A model generated the notes under the pieces. The model was not told the origin of the DNA and searched no databases. It was given only the letters and a program-made list of their open reading frames with translations. Position numbers and translations under genes: made by a program. A stretch of DNA of 64,000 nucleotides, from contig CM074804.1 of assembly GCA_037447605.1 (NCBI GenBank), forward strand, positions 1,947,300 to 2,011,299, written 5' to 3'. This DNA is from Zygnema circumcarinatum (Eukaryota > Streptophyta > Zygnematophyceae > Zygnematales > Zygnemataceae). Shown here piece after piece: positions 1-11,800 of the stretch. The first letter of the stretch is position 1; each line of letters opens with the position of its first letter.

Positions 1-382
1 TCGTTTCCTCGACTCCTTTGTATTGTTTGAAGCTTCTTTTGAAGAGGGAAACCAGATCTATGACAATCACAAGTTCGAAACAGTAACTGGACCTTTAGGC
101 GGGTTGAAAGGAAACACTGCAATTCTCTTGTACATTCTTGTCGCATATCGGTTTATACCAGTATACGACGCTTCTCCATATATCTCACTATCTCCCTGCC
201 AGATTGGTTCGGATGCAGTACACATGGCCGACTGTTTGTCCGACTGGGTCTTCTGATAAGCAGGACCGCCACCACATTCAAGCCAAAACTTCCTATATTT
301 GAAAATGCTGCCCTAGCACCTGTTTACCCTTGTTCTGGTGGCGTTCCATTGGCTAATGATTAGTCTGTTTTGTGGATTTCAG
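1..382 (+). other. unassigned 5' edge, probably intron of the myosin gene
   Basis: I cannot assign an exon here with confidence. A 77-codon reading frame (23-256) is open but shows no match to the myosin tail that I can recognise. The stretch ends in a good 3' splice site (TTTCAG at 377-382) feeding the first recognisable tail exon, so at least its distal part is intron of a gene that begins outside the window. Confidence 0.4.
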
Positions 383-2751
383 GCCACGCTATTACGAGAG
401 ATTGGCAACAGCAATTTGGGGTTTGAAAATGGCCATGCAGTCGCTGCTTCGATGGTTTTCAAGGCCCTTCTGAGGTGGAAAATTTTCGAGGCAGAGAGGA
501 CCAACACATTTGATCGGGTGGTATACACTTTCCAACAAGCAGCTCGGAATGGCAACTATAGCACTCTCTCTTACTGGCTCTCCAACACCATCACCCTTTA
601 CTATCTTGTTGACAATGTGATCTATGAAGCGGGTTCCACGAAAAGTATTCGGCCGTTTTCCCTCTTCAGCAAACGTGAAACTAGCTCGCAGCGTGTCGAA
701 CATGTAGACACTATGCTGTTCAAGCTGCAGTTAGGCACGTCGGTTGAACGGCTATATGTTACAATTCGTGATTCTGTGAAAGCAGAGCTCAACAGTCACC
801 TCACATTGGTGAGTTCTTACAACTTACGAACCTGAAAAAAAAAAAAAAAAAAAAATACTGAAAGCTCTTCAAACTCTTAAGAGCACCCTAACTTACAGTT
901 GTGATTACGAATGGGAATGTGTCAGGGACCCCAGCCTATGGCTAATGGGGATGGAGGGAGCTCAGCCTCCACTCCCAACAAAAGGCTCCTCTCTCGGAAC
1001 ACAAGTTCTTTGCGCGCTCAAGTGGACGATAACTGGAGAGCAATTCTCGATTGTCTCAAAAACGTTCTCACTGTCATGCGGCGGAACTATATTCCTCCGC
1101 TCCTTGTGCACTTCCTTCTGAAACAGCTTCTAAACTTTATTGACACGACGGTCTTCAACAGGTCCGGAGCAAGAATGGCCATGCTTAGACACTTCGATAC
1201 TTTGCTTTTCCTTGTTGTCTGGTTGGTTTACTTTTTGAATGCTTGCGTACTGCTCATTATCAGTTTCTTTGCCGTTTGAATGCCAGTCATTGCGAAATAT
1301 GTAGCCTACAGAGAGAACTAGCGAATGGATCTAATTTTTCACTCAAATGAATCATAAGACCTCGCGGAACTCTTATTTGGGGAACATGGGTCTGAACGTG
1401 GGTCATTATAAATCAAACAGAGGACGAAAGCTATGCATTGATAGGGTCGGACTTTCTCTATTTGGTGCATACCGGTCTTGAAGCAGCATGAGAGTGTAAC
1501 GTCGGGAGGAGAAAGTAACACCTTTAACCTCAAACCTCCAAGCGAGCTGTTAAACATTAAAATTCTGACCCAGGGTTCGCTGATGTCCAATGCCGAAGTC
1601 GCAGTTTGATGGTGCGAAGTCCTTGGTGCCCATGCACATACAGCAATGGCGTGGCTATGGGAGAGGGACTTTCGAAGGTGATCGAGTGGCTCTCAGTGGA
1701 GGTAGACGAGTGGTTAGCCATGCAGCTTGGACCAGAGACTCCCCCCTTGAAGAAAGAGCTTTGCCACATTCAGCAGGCTATCTTCTTTCTGGTAGGTGCA
1801 CTTACGGTTGGTGGCAAGTCACCAACTAACTTCTGGGTGATTAAACATTACTTTATTCCTTCGCTTTCCTCCTCTATCGTTCTCCCTCTCCCTCTCCCTC
1901 TCCTCTTCCTCTGCCTCTGCCTCTGCCCCTCTCTCTCTCCCTCGCTATCTCTCCCTCCCTCTCGCTCTCCCCTCCTCCCCCCCATCCCTCCCCCTTGTTC
2001 CCCCTCTCCCCCTCTCTCTCCGCCTGTCTCTCCCTCCCCCTTCCTCTCGCTCAATCGATGACAGTTCTTCTTCTTCCGATTTTATCAGTTGATAGATGAC
2101 AAGCCGAAGCTGAGCCTCGAGGACATTCGGCAGCTGTGCCCCGCTCTGAGCATGAACCAGCTCGTGCACATCTGCATATGGTACGACGACGATAAGCGCA
2201 CCTCCCAGGGAGTGGAGCCCGCCGTCATTGAGCTCATGTGGGCCCACATGCTGGAGGACTCGCCCATGCAGCTGCGGGAGGACGACAGGTGACTGTGCTT
2301 GCCTCTCCTATATGGGTGCTTATATGATGCTCTTTGGAATAGAGTGAGGATGCTGATGCTGATGCTGATGCTGATGCTGATGCTGATGCTGATGCTGATG
2401 CTGATGCTGATGCTGATGCTGACGGATGCTGTGTGGCCAAACAGCTCTCCAGGAGAGGCTCGGGACCAGCTCGGAATTCAGGGCAAGAGGAGGGAAGAGC
2501 ATTGGTATAGTCTTGCAGTGTGTTCAAAAGCTTTGACTGCGACGCGTTGATTGATAAGGGGGTGGTTTCACTTGGATGGCAGGATACCCTTCGGGATTGA
2601 TGAGATCGTGGCCTCTATGATGAATTTTGAAATCGATGAAGTGCAGCCCCCTGGGGAGCTGCTTCAAGCCGGCCTCCATTTTTTGCTACAGAACACCAAC
2701 GCAACCCACTCAGGGAAGCACCTCCACTGGCGGATGCCCTCCATAGGTTAG
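383..2751 (+). CDS. class XI myosin, C-terminal globular tail (DIL/dilute domain), 5'-truncated by the window
   Basis: This is the 3' part of a plant class XI myosin heavy chain, an actin motor that moves organelles and vesicles; the globular tail binds cargo adaptors. Exons I infer: 383-808, 926-1161, 1620-1791, 2089-2288, 2583-2751 (stop TAG 2749-2751), all joining in one frame. Visible family landmarks are FEAERTNTFDRV, the YWLSNT block, the RRNYIPPLLV helix, a CTYSNG motif, the LCPALSMNQLVHI block and IPFGIDEI near the end, in the order found in myosin XI tails. The motor, IQ and coiled-coil parts must lie upstream of base 1. The exon 3 acceptor (GCGAAG at 1619) is the weakest junction. 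Intron 3 has a long pyrimidine tract and intron 4 a GATGCT hexamer array. Identity to the family is firm; the exact residues at exon edges are inference. Confidence 0.9.
1855..2062 (+). repeat. long pyrimidine (CT-rich) tract in a myosin intron
   Basis: About 200 bp of nearly pure C/T sequence lies between the donor after 1791 and the acceptor before 2089. It is of low complexity. It may extend the polypyrimidine tract of the 3' splice site or be a degenerate CT microsatellite. No coding role is supported, although one frame stays open through it. Confidence 0.8.
2349..2422 (+). repeat. (GATGCT)n hexanucleotide microsatellite
   Basis: About twelve head-to-tail copies of the 6-mer GATGCT lie in the last intron of the myosin gene, between the donor after 2288 and the acceptor before 2583. 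Being a multiple of three, the array stays open in several frames on both strands, which creates false reading frames. Confidence 0.95.
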
Positions 2752-4435
2752 CCACCTACGAGCTCCTTTACAGTTGGCTTTATTATTCATTCTTTTGGGC
2801 TTAGCATCGCCTCCTTCCTGCTCCTTTTCGTCTGTACTCTAGCTTATGGATGTGCATCTAGTGTAGACCCTACTCAATGGGTAACTGAACGAGATGAGTG
2901 TAAAATTCTGAGTCAAGAGTTTCTTGAGTAGCAGCAATGGCTCTACCTGAGCCTGCCCGCATGTAGCGAGAGGGAAGAGGGAGGAGAGAGTGAGCTCAGC
3001 CCAGGAGCTGCCCCCTCCTCGCCCCCGTCTGTCATAGCTGTAGATGGCCTCATTCAATGGCCCACTTCCCATTTCAATAACACTCTGACAAGCAGCGGTA
3101 ACATAGCGTAGGAGACAGCTCTTGCATCTTCTGGCTCCAACTTTCCACTTCCCTATCTGCAATAGAGAGGAATAGAGGGACAGAGGCGAGAGCCCCCCTC
3201 CGCATTTCGTCGTGAAGTAACGGAAATCACTGAGTTATGTCGGAATAAAGTACGGTGGCGTTCGAGGCAAGACTCGACACTTTTCTCACTGTCAATGTGC
3301 CTCTTAAGCTCACGTGTATGAGAGAAGAGTCTGAGTACCTCGTGCGTCTATTAATGTGAAATCGCTTGGACCTCTTTTTGTCATGGTTCGTATGTCAATG
3401 AAACCATGGTTGTTCTGACACAATGACAATGACACTGACAATGATCGCTGGAGTCAAACACATGCGCTAGAGTAATTGGATGCCCTGTTTCACTTCCTAG
3501 CCCTCCCCTGCAGTCACTTCCCCCTTCCCCTCCCCTTCCTCTTCCCCCCCCCCCTCCCTCGCGAGGCCGTCCCCAAAGCAGAGCTTCTGGCATCACATGC
3601 CTCCAAGTTAGCCCGCGCGGCTGCATGGCCTGGCATGGACCCAACTTGCATGCAACGTGCCAACAACTGCCCAATGCGACCGCTATGCCAACATCCTCCA
3701 ATCAGGATCTGCCACCTGGCGGATTGCTACTGGACAAGTCAGCCCTGCCTAAAAAGGGCTACCGTACGATACGGATTTGAGAAGAAACGGGGCACGTGTC
3801 AAGAAGCGAGGGGGTGTTGCCACATGTCACATGTCACGTCACGCAACTGCTGAGGGTGACCTCGCACATGGGATAGTTTCCCATTGGTCGCGGCCCGCAG
3901 CAACTGGCGGTTATTCCGTACGGATAACGTGGCCGTACGGCAAGATGGTTCGTACACCCCTGTCGGAGGTGTAATGTACGAACTCGTACCTAGTCGCAAT
4001 CATTGGATGTACGGCCATCAGCCAACGGCCCTCGGTTGACCGCGGCGCGGCCTCTTCGGCCGATCTGTGGCCGTCGATTGGCATGACACCTTGTGGATCC
4101 AACGGTCCGTAATTGCCTTGAACGACCGTACAGATCGTGTACGGCAGTTGGTCCGACAGAAGCAACAGCAATGAGCAGGGTAGGCTGGCGTCACCGTGAC
4201 AGTCCAGTGCCCTCCCCCCTCGATAAAGTCATCACAGATGCGTCGCAGGGCCCTCTGTGCTCTCGACAAAGTCAAGTTCAGCACTTGAAACTTTGATGAC
4301 GAGCACACCTCCTCCGGATCTTGAGGCTGGCTGTAGACCTTCATATTGGAGGCCTGCAACTGGAGCTCTCAAAGCTGCGGTATCAAGAGAGCTTGGAGGC
4401 GGTATTGGTCTCATTGTGGTTATTTAGAGGCAGCC
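2752..4435. other. intergenic between myosin and SEC14 genes
   Basis: No gene could be supported. The stretch should hold the myosin 3' UTR and the SEC14 promoter. It contains a CT-rich block (about 3495-3560). Between 3760 and 4145 there are many CGTACGG/GTACGG motifs in both orientations, for example near 3765, 3918, 3933, 4008, 4128 and 4140. Confidence 0.6.
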
Positions 4436-7007
4436 ATGGCGGCCGCGGCTGTGGGGGATCTTGACAAGTCGAAGCTGGAGGAGGAGCTGAGGGATATTGA
4501 GCGGCGGGGGAAGGACGCGGAGGGGCTGGATGGTGGCGGCGAGCAATCGAAGGAGGTGGTCGTGGCGAAGGAGGAAGTTGAGAAGCTCGTGAAGGAGATG
4601 CGGCAGGCAGTGGAGCAAGGGAAGGTTTCCACAGAAGTGAGTACAAGAATGGCACTGCATGTGGCAGTATTGTCGCAATAATTGAATTTTGCCGTCTTTA
4701 TTTATTGATTGAATGGTTGTATCGATATCGGGAGAAGTTTCAATTTGGTTGTGGGGATTCTTGTGTGTCCCTTCTTGAAAATCATGTGGAGCTGGCTTCA
4801 ATAATTTTACGCATTTCCTTACATTTCTGCTGGTGTATGCGTGCGTTTGCCGCGTCTAGGTAGGCTAGGCGTAAGAGGCGAACATTGCAGCCAAGTGATG
4901 ATCAATGCTTCTTTCAGAGCGCATGGGTCTCTACCAATTTCCGAAAGAAACAAAGACACTTATCTTGCTGGAGAGAACAGTGGTTAAGATAACAGTCTGG
5001 ATAATATGATTCTGCTAGCATTCCCGAAGAAAAAGACCGTGCGTCCGTTTTTTCATGTTGGCTCTTATAATGGTCGAGAGAGCAATTGATAATCGTACTA
5101 CTTTTTTTTAGCTGGGGGACTCTCTCGTTCCCTTTTCCTTCTACGCTTCCCTATCTTTCCTCTCCATTTTCTCCCGTTCCCTCTCATGACCACCGTTCAC
5201 TCTGCCCCTCATCGTCCTCCTACTGTCCATTCCGCTATCGTTTTCGCTCCCCCACCCTCTTTTTCCCTCACTATTCCCTCTCTCTGCCTCTCTCTCGCTC
5301 ACTACCCCTCCACTCTTCTTCTCCTCCCTCCTCTCCGTTTCTTTTTATGTGCAGGGAATTAGCGATGCAACATTGAAGCGCTTTCTCAGAGCAAGAGACA
5401 TGAATGTCAGCAAAGCAACAAAAATGTTTATCAACCACGTTCAGTGGCGAGCAGCAGCGATTCCTTCATCGTACATTACTCTTTCAGAAATTTCAAACGA
5501 ATCAGCTTGCAAGAAAGTATTTCTTCAGCTGAAAGAGGGACATCGTTCGGTGGTTATTCTTCACGGGAGAAAGCACGAGACATGGAAACGGGATTTGGAG
5601 GAGTTCAAACGTATGGTTCACTCCTCATTAAGTGTAGTGATTGTCTCCTAAATGGAAAGTCTTCAAGCGTCGGATGTTTGCGTTGACAGAATGGGGAAAA
5701 AATGGAATGCGAGCAGCAGCAGCAGCATGAAAGAATAAGGATATAGTTTGTAGTATTAACGCACTGAACTCCTAGGCTCTTCGGAACTTGACCAACTGAT
5801 TTGTAAGGTGGTCCGGCAGAGCTTGTATTGAAGGTTAGTGGTTGAGCAGGAGATTGCCCGCCTGAACAATTTTACTCAGGACTGATCCTGTCTTCTCAGT
5901 TTGACTTGTCTATATCCAGGCTATGCCATCTACGCCACCGACAAGGCCATTGCAAGGTACAATTCTAAGCATTCCTGAAGTTCTCTTGTTGACTATTTGC
6001 AAGACTCAGGTGGGTCAACCAGATTGGAGGCTTATAAGGTGAGACACATGAAACATTTTTGTACTTGTAACGAGCAATTTCTGTGGAATACTGAGCGATG
6101 TCGTTTGTCCTGTTGTGGCTACTAGCCTGCCCCAGGGAGAGGAAAAGTATGGTGTCTTGCTGGACCTGCAAAGCGCTGGTTACAAGAACATGGATCCACG
6201 TGCGATGATTGTTGTTTTTGAAATGCTGCAGGTGAATTCTCTTCTTAATTCTTCCCATCGTTCCCTTTTGGTGGATTGAAATTCTAACTTTAAGTCACCT
6301 GCCTGTCACCTGTCACTGGTTCATTCTGTCATTCCTTACAAATGAACAATTTCAGCGCGAAGCGTGTTGCGATTTGAGACTTACTTTTGCTGAGCTGTCG
6401 TGTGGCAATTTTCTTAAAATACTGTCACTTGCTGTTTTCACTATGGTTTCTGACCTTCGTTTTGCTGTGCCAGGCCCATTATCCTGAACGTTTGGGAAGG
6501 CTATTTATGGTCCACGTACCTTATGTATTTTGGGGTGTTTGGAAAGTTGTTTCTCCATTTATAGACCGAGTGACCCGCGAGAAGGTGAGTAACTTTTATG
6601 TGTGCGCTCTACACATATTGATATCAAATAGTTTCGGTGATGTTTTCTCACAAATCGGTGAATTGGGACTCACCAAGAGCACACTTGTGACGAACACTTC
6701 TTGTAGTCGTAAGTCGGAGACTTCAGCTTCTGCATCGGTAGCAGGGATGCAGAAACAGCTGCTCTTGTCTGTCCTTTCTTCAACCTCCCTGAGTCATTGC
6801 CAAACCTCCTTTTTATCCTGATTTAAAAACCATGCGGGATTGTTCTCACAGATTATCTTTGTTGAAGACAAGAACCTCAGCAAAACACTGCTGGCTGAGA
6901 TCCCTGAAGACATGCTCCCGCCGGAGTACGGAGGAACAGGGAAACTTGTTAGCTTAGAGGACGCGGAGGTTCCAAACTGGCCTCCGCAAAACGCCCAATT
7001 TACCTGA
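4436..7007 (+). CDS. SEC14-like phosphatidylinositol/lipid transfer protein (CRAL-TRIO domain)
   Basis: Predicted 288-residue protein with the SEC14 fold, which binds phospholipids or other hydrophobic ligands and moves them between membranes. Exons: 4436-4636, 5355-5610, 5920-5956, 6126-6231, 6474-6584, 6852-7007; every junction is GT-AG and the phases add to an open frame of 289 codons. Residues 1-67 are a charged, probably coiled-coil start. The CRAL-TRIO N-terminal helix follows (TLKRFLRARDMNVSKA), then the lipid-binding core with YAIYATDKA, a DLQSAGYKNMD block, the YPERLGRLF motif and FVEDKNLSKTLL. It ends with the LPPEYGGTGKL signature normally seen at the close of the domain. No GOLD or nodulin domain follows, so it is a short, single-domain member. 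ATG 4436 is chosen because it opens the frame just before the charged N-terminus. Ligand and membrane are not predictable. Confidence 0.92.
5112..5346 (+). repeat. long pyrimidine tract in SEC14 intron 1
   Basis: About 230 bp of strongly C/T-biased sequence runs directly up to the acceptor (GTGCAG) at 5354. It repeats the arrangement seen in the myosin intron at 1855-2062. It is non-coding. Confidence 0.75.
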
Positions 7008-7712
7008 GCTGTTATTTAGTTGGACTTCCCTCTCATTGCTGAGGCCCTCCCTGGCTGAATGCGCCCCTCCCTCCCTCCCTGTTGCTTTCTCTCATTTGCC
7101 GTTGCCAACTTCTGGAAGACTCGGTGATCCCTCTGCAAGGCATTGGAGGGGGGCCTGCTGCCATTTCAACAGCACTTGTTCCAAGCGCCATGAAGTTGGG
7201 TCGGTGTGTATGTTCGTGAACGCCCTCCCTCGAGGGTAAAGGTTGACCTGCCGCTTGTAGATTGGTGACGTTTCTTTTGCCTTCTGAGAAGAGATTGCCG
7301 GTCCTGCGGTTGCTTAGGGATGGACTATTTTTTTGCGCAATATTTCAAAGGAGAGTTTGAATATTGATAGTTTGCTGTTGTGGCTGCACTTGAGCTGTGG
7401 TTTGATGGAAACTTGCTATGAAGCGAGTGGAGAATAGCGCCCAAAATGTGAAAACGAATGGCTAAGCGGTTCCTCCCATTGTAGACTGCTTGCGTGTTTT
7501 CCCTCTTTGGCTTGTATCTAGTAAGTAAATCGTCCCCATGTAATCGGTTTGCGGGTTTTCAATTTGAGAAGGGAAGGAGGTTGTATGCTGCGTGGGTGTT
7601 GCGTTCCTGTTACATTGTACATCGCGTATGTCTTGTTGTAGACATTGTTGAAGAAGTAGATTTCTGCTCATAGCTTTTTTCTATTGTCTTTAGGTCCTTG
7701 GTGAACAAGTTT

Positions 7713-7779
7713 TCGTGATTCCCCATGTTAATTTTGTCCATGTACATTTGATGGCATCGCCATCGTGAGATCAATGCCA
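7713..7779 (-). repeat. 67-bp dispersed repeat, copy B
   Basis: Read on the minus strand, this block matches 43933-43999 (plus) at 61 of 67 positions with no gap. Both copies are open in the same frame and contain the peptide HQMYMDK. The similarity drops sharply at both ends. It may be a fragment of a mobile element or of a duplicated gene. Confidence 0.8.
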
Positions 7780-7811
7780 CATCAATCCTCATTATTGCAC
7801 AGATCGGACCA

Positions 7812-8165
7812 TTAGACAAACCAGTCGACTGGTTGCCAACCAGTGGTTGCGGATCGAAACAACCATTCGACTGGTTGCCAACCAGTGGCATCCACTGGTT
7901 CCAAACCAGTCGACTGGTTGCCAACCAGTGGTTGCGGACCGAAACAACCAGTCGAATGGTTGCCAACCAGTGCCGCCGGATCGAAACAACCATTCGACTG
8001 GTTGCCAACCAGTGGCATCCACTGGTTCCGAACCAGTCGACGGGTTGCCAACCAGTGGCATCCACTGGTTCCAAACCAGTCGACTGGTTGCCGACCAGTA
8101 GACGTCCAACCATTGCCATCCAATGGTTGTCCAATGGTTGTCCAATGGTTGCCGATCCACTGGTC
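7812..8165. repeat. compound palindromic minisatellite (ACCAGT/ACTGGT units)
   Basis: About 350 bp is built from repeated short inverted motifs. The elements are ACCAGTCGACTGGT (itself a perfect palindrome), GCCAACCAGTGG, GCATCCACTGGTTCC and a CGGATCGAAACAACCA linker, arranged in alternating higher-order units. The last part (8108-8165) shifts to CCAATGGTTGT units. Because each unit contains both orientations, single strands should fold into many hairpins. Several frames stay open on both strands because the unit lengths are near multiples of three. Confidence 0.9.
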
Positions 8166-8779
8166 CGAACTGTGCATTATTGGCAACGCCTCCATTCAAT
8201 GGTCTGTCGACCTCATGACCGGCAAGAGTGTACCCAACGGTAAAACCCTGTGTTGCTCGATGTGTCGATGTCCGGGTATGCCAAATTGTCGCTCCCAACC
8301 CCTCGATAGTCAACAAGCATCTTGTGAAATGCGCACCAGAAGGGCCCGCCCTGTCACGCACGGCATGGTCAACGACGGTCGATTGCTGACTGCACGACTG
8401 CATGGGTGGATGGCATCCGTCCTAATGTGCCACTGTTTTACCATTGCCAATGGTTGGCAATTGGCGATAGTCCACCATGGGCTAACGCTGGCTATTGCCA
8501 AGCAGCCAACAAAACCACCAACCAACCAACGAATGGTCCGCCCTCGAAGCCAACGAATGTCAAACGGCGGCCCGCGAATCTGCGATCCAACACCATCCCT
8601 AACGGTGCTGACGTGACAGGATCGGCCACATATATTTCGCCACGTGGCATATGGCCAATCAGCGAACGCCACGCTGGCCTTTTCCGTTTCCTTTTCGCTT
8701 TCGCTCCCTGCAGCGTCCAGGCCCGTGCAGAGGGCGAGGGCGAGCCGGCTTCTTCATTGCAAGGCGGCCTCTCTCCGGC

Positions 8780-8791
8780 GCTAGGGTTTGC
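8780..8791 (+). promoter_or_regulatory. telo-box-like motif in HDS leader
   Basis: CTAGGGTTTG (the reverse of AAACCCTAG) sits about 20 bp before the HDS start codon. Motifs of this kind are common near transcription starts of plant housekeeping genes. The function here is inference. Confidence 0.35.
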
Positions 8792-8805
8792 ATACGAAGG
8801 CCCCC

Positions 8806-11800
8806 ATGGCTTCCACTCGCGAGCTGCTCCTCGTATCGCGGAGCTCTTTCTCCTCATCATTCGTCCCGGGATTCAAAAGGAGTGCTGCAGAAGGCAGGAG
8901 GGATGCTGCGCAGCTCCTGTTGAACGGCGGGAGATTACCGGGAGAAAGGAAGGGAAGAGCTGTCACGGTAAATGTACGGAGTGTGTTGGAGATGGAGGCG
9001 ACTCCGATTGAAGGAGGAAGTCAGCTCTTAGGTATGGGAAGGAATGGTGGAGATGGTTCCGAGATGACAGCTGGAGTTGAAGCTGCTAGGCCTTCCTTAG
9101 CCTTGGTTTGTCATTCGCTGCTTGTTTTGTATTCCAGGATTTGCTCTGTGCTCATAAAACGGAAGGGGATGGGAGGTGTCTGAATATTCGAGTGGGGGTG
9201 TGTATAAGCTTATGGCCTCCCGAGCAGTGAAGAGCTTTTTTGCTTGCAGGCTTAATGGTTTGAGGTAAAAAATGTTGGGCGCTGTGCATGAAGCTTCCGA
9301 CAGAAGCGCTTTCTGCTGTATGTAGTTCCTAGGACGTTTCTCAAGCCGTCCGTCCGTCCGTCTCATTGTCACAGGAGGGACTGCTCTTACGAGGGGTTAT
9401 GTATGGGCTGCATTTTCGGTTTACTTGAGAAAAACAATAACTTAGAAGAACATGTTTAGAGGACTTGTTTTCTTGAGGGACGCCTTTACTCATGCAGAAG
9501 ATCCAAGTGCAGTAGAAGTGTAGCAATCGAGTGCACGTCGTATTTGTTGTCGACGTAAATAATTTTGTCAAATAGGAAAGAGGAGGAAGGAGGAACGATT
9601 GTAATGTGAAGTGCTGCACCTTTTTTGGCCATGCAGTCCCACGATTAAAATATGCAGAATCCATTCACAAGACAATCAGAAGGAAGACGAGAACAATCAT
9701 GATTGGCGATGTAGCAGTCGGAAGCGAACATCCAATTCGTGTTCAGACTATGACGACCACAGATACAAAGGATGTGAAGGGCACAGTTGAGCAGGTGAAG
9801 TATACGGCTTCACACGCATCTCTGCTTTCTAAAAGAACAACTTATTTTTCTTGTTTGCTCCATGCTTAAGCCATTTTCTCCTTATCGTTCCTATAGCACC
9901 GAGTGGGCAAACGAGTTGCTTTATTTATCACCTTGTATTTGCGTTGGTTCGTTTTTAAGGAAATGAGGAATGTGACGGATATCTAGCAGTTATTGGCCTT
10001 GCAAGTATTATACTTTGTCATGTGGTTAAAAAACCCTGTCAGTTGGGTTTTCGTCATTTCAATAGGTTCCATGCTGTGCCGGCCACGGTGTTGCAGGTAA
10101 TGCGTATTGCTGATAAGGGCGCCGACATCTGCCGCATTACTGTCCAAGGAAAGAAGGAAGCCGATGCCTGCTTTGAGATAAAGAACAGTCTGGTGCAGGC
10201 AGGGTAGGTTCCGCAGCTTGTCTTTGTTGAGTTGAAGCGTGTAGAAAGCTATTTGATGGTGATCATTTACAGGTACCAGCATCATCAAAACGATTGTTAT
10301 ACCTCTGCTCATGCATTGAGTTTCTTCATTTTTTAAACTGTCAGGAATATTATATTGGATTCATCTGCACTCCAGTAGAGGAGGTTATAATGAGCAAGTG
10401 CTCTGAAGGAAAAGGATCGATGTGGTAGAATTATTCCTTACTAGTTGACTATGCTCGTAGTGTTCCTTATCTGAGACAGACATGTTTCCTTCTCTTAGTG
10501 TTCCTGGCGTTTGCGAGGTAAGAAAGCTGGCTACACGTTGGCTTTTATTCGTTATGCCTTAAAAAAGGTTGTTCTATGGCACTTTTGAAGAGCCGCGTCG
10601 TTTATCTATTGAGAAGACTAAACTTTAGGAGAACCTGGCGATGGAAGAAAGCGGAAAGTCGTGCAAGGGCAGACGCCAATCATGCATGGGATAGTTCGCG
10701 CCAATGAATCTGACGTTTGGTTATTGTCCTTCTGGTGACAGGTACAACATTCCTCTCGTTGCTGATATCCATTTTGCTCCGGCTGTTGCGATGCGGGTTG
10801 CTGAATGCTTTGACAAGATCCGAATCAATCCAGGCAACTTCGGTGAGCTGCACGCTCTCATGTGCTTATTTTTTATTTTGCACTCTATGATATCTTTCAA
10901 GAAGATGTTGATTTGGCTGACAGGAAAAGCTTCATCAACGTCAAGCAACCCTCGCACTTATTGACATGTTGTGCCAAATATTTACTTGCTAGTCATCACA
11001 GTTATTGGCCACACAGCTTGTTACGTTCGTGCCTCGCTTCTCGAATCCTGTCTAGCAAATACTATATTTGAGCGTTGTGTTTTTAGGGTTTAACCTGGTT
11101 GCAAGCTTAAGAAAGCAGCGAACCAGTTTAGACACAATCTGTAGATTTTTTTTGTGAAGCTTTTGCATATACATGTCGTTACACCTAGGAATTTTTGGAA
11201 TGAAGACTAAGTGCATGTTTGAAAGCTCAAATCTGCTATTCTCTGAAGAAGCTCAGTGAGGCAGGATGCCTGCGACATTCATCCGTCACTCTCCCTTGTT
11301 CATTAAACTTGCAAACGTAAGCATTGTTGAGACATACTCTGTCGAGTTTGGAGTAGCAATCCAAAATCTGTTGATCGTGCCTTGCTGGTATCTGAAAGTG
11401 AACTGACCTAGCCAACACCGTTTTCTCAAATGGAACAGCTGACAGGAGAGCAAAGTTTGAGACCCTAGAGTATACAGAGGAGTCTTATCAGCAGGAGCTC
11501 GAATACATTGAGGAGGTATTTTTCCATCAACTTGCCGAGACTGCTTTGAAACTACCGAGATCGGGTTGATAGGTCTGTCGTTAGTGTCCAAGTTTAGAAG
11601 CCTCATCATATTCAGTGGATGTCTGGAAGTCATCAGCCGACAGATAAAATGCGAACGAGGTCTGTATCTGCTTGACTTCTTCAAAATGTATAGGGGATCG
11701 CAGTATGGCAACTACCAAACGGCAGTCGCATAGAGTCTGGTTGATTTTTCTGGCCACGTCCATAAAGCGACAGGTTGCCCTGTTGATATGTGCTAGGTAC

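Larger units (their letters stand above)
7008..8805. other. intergenic, repeat-rich, between SEC14 and HDS
   Basis: No conventional gene is supported. The stretch holds the SEC14 3' UTR, one copy of a 67-bp dispersed repeat (7713-7779), a palindromic minisatellite (about 7812-8165), looser related CCAATGG/CCATTGG motifs up to about 8480, and the HDS promoter and leader. Long frames across the minisatellite on both strands follow from its period and are not taken as genes. Confidence 0.7.

Noticed and set aside
1606-2061. Plus-strand frame reading from a myosin exon through the CT-rich tract
   Set aside because: Only the first part (1620-1791) matches the myosin tail; after the donor it is a pyrimidine-tract translation.
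7610-8616. Several overlapping reading frames of 120-257 codons on both strands across the minisatellite
   Set aside because: They follow from a repeat period near a multiple of three and translate to simple WLPTSG/VANQW-type repeats in all frames; no family match or codon signal.
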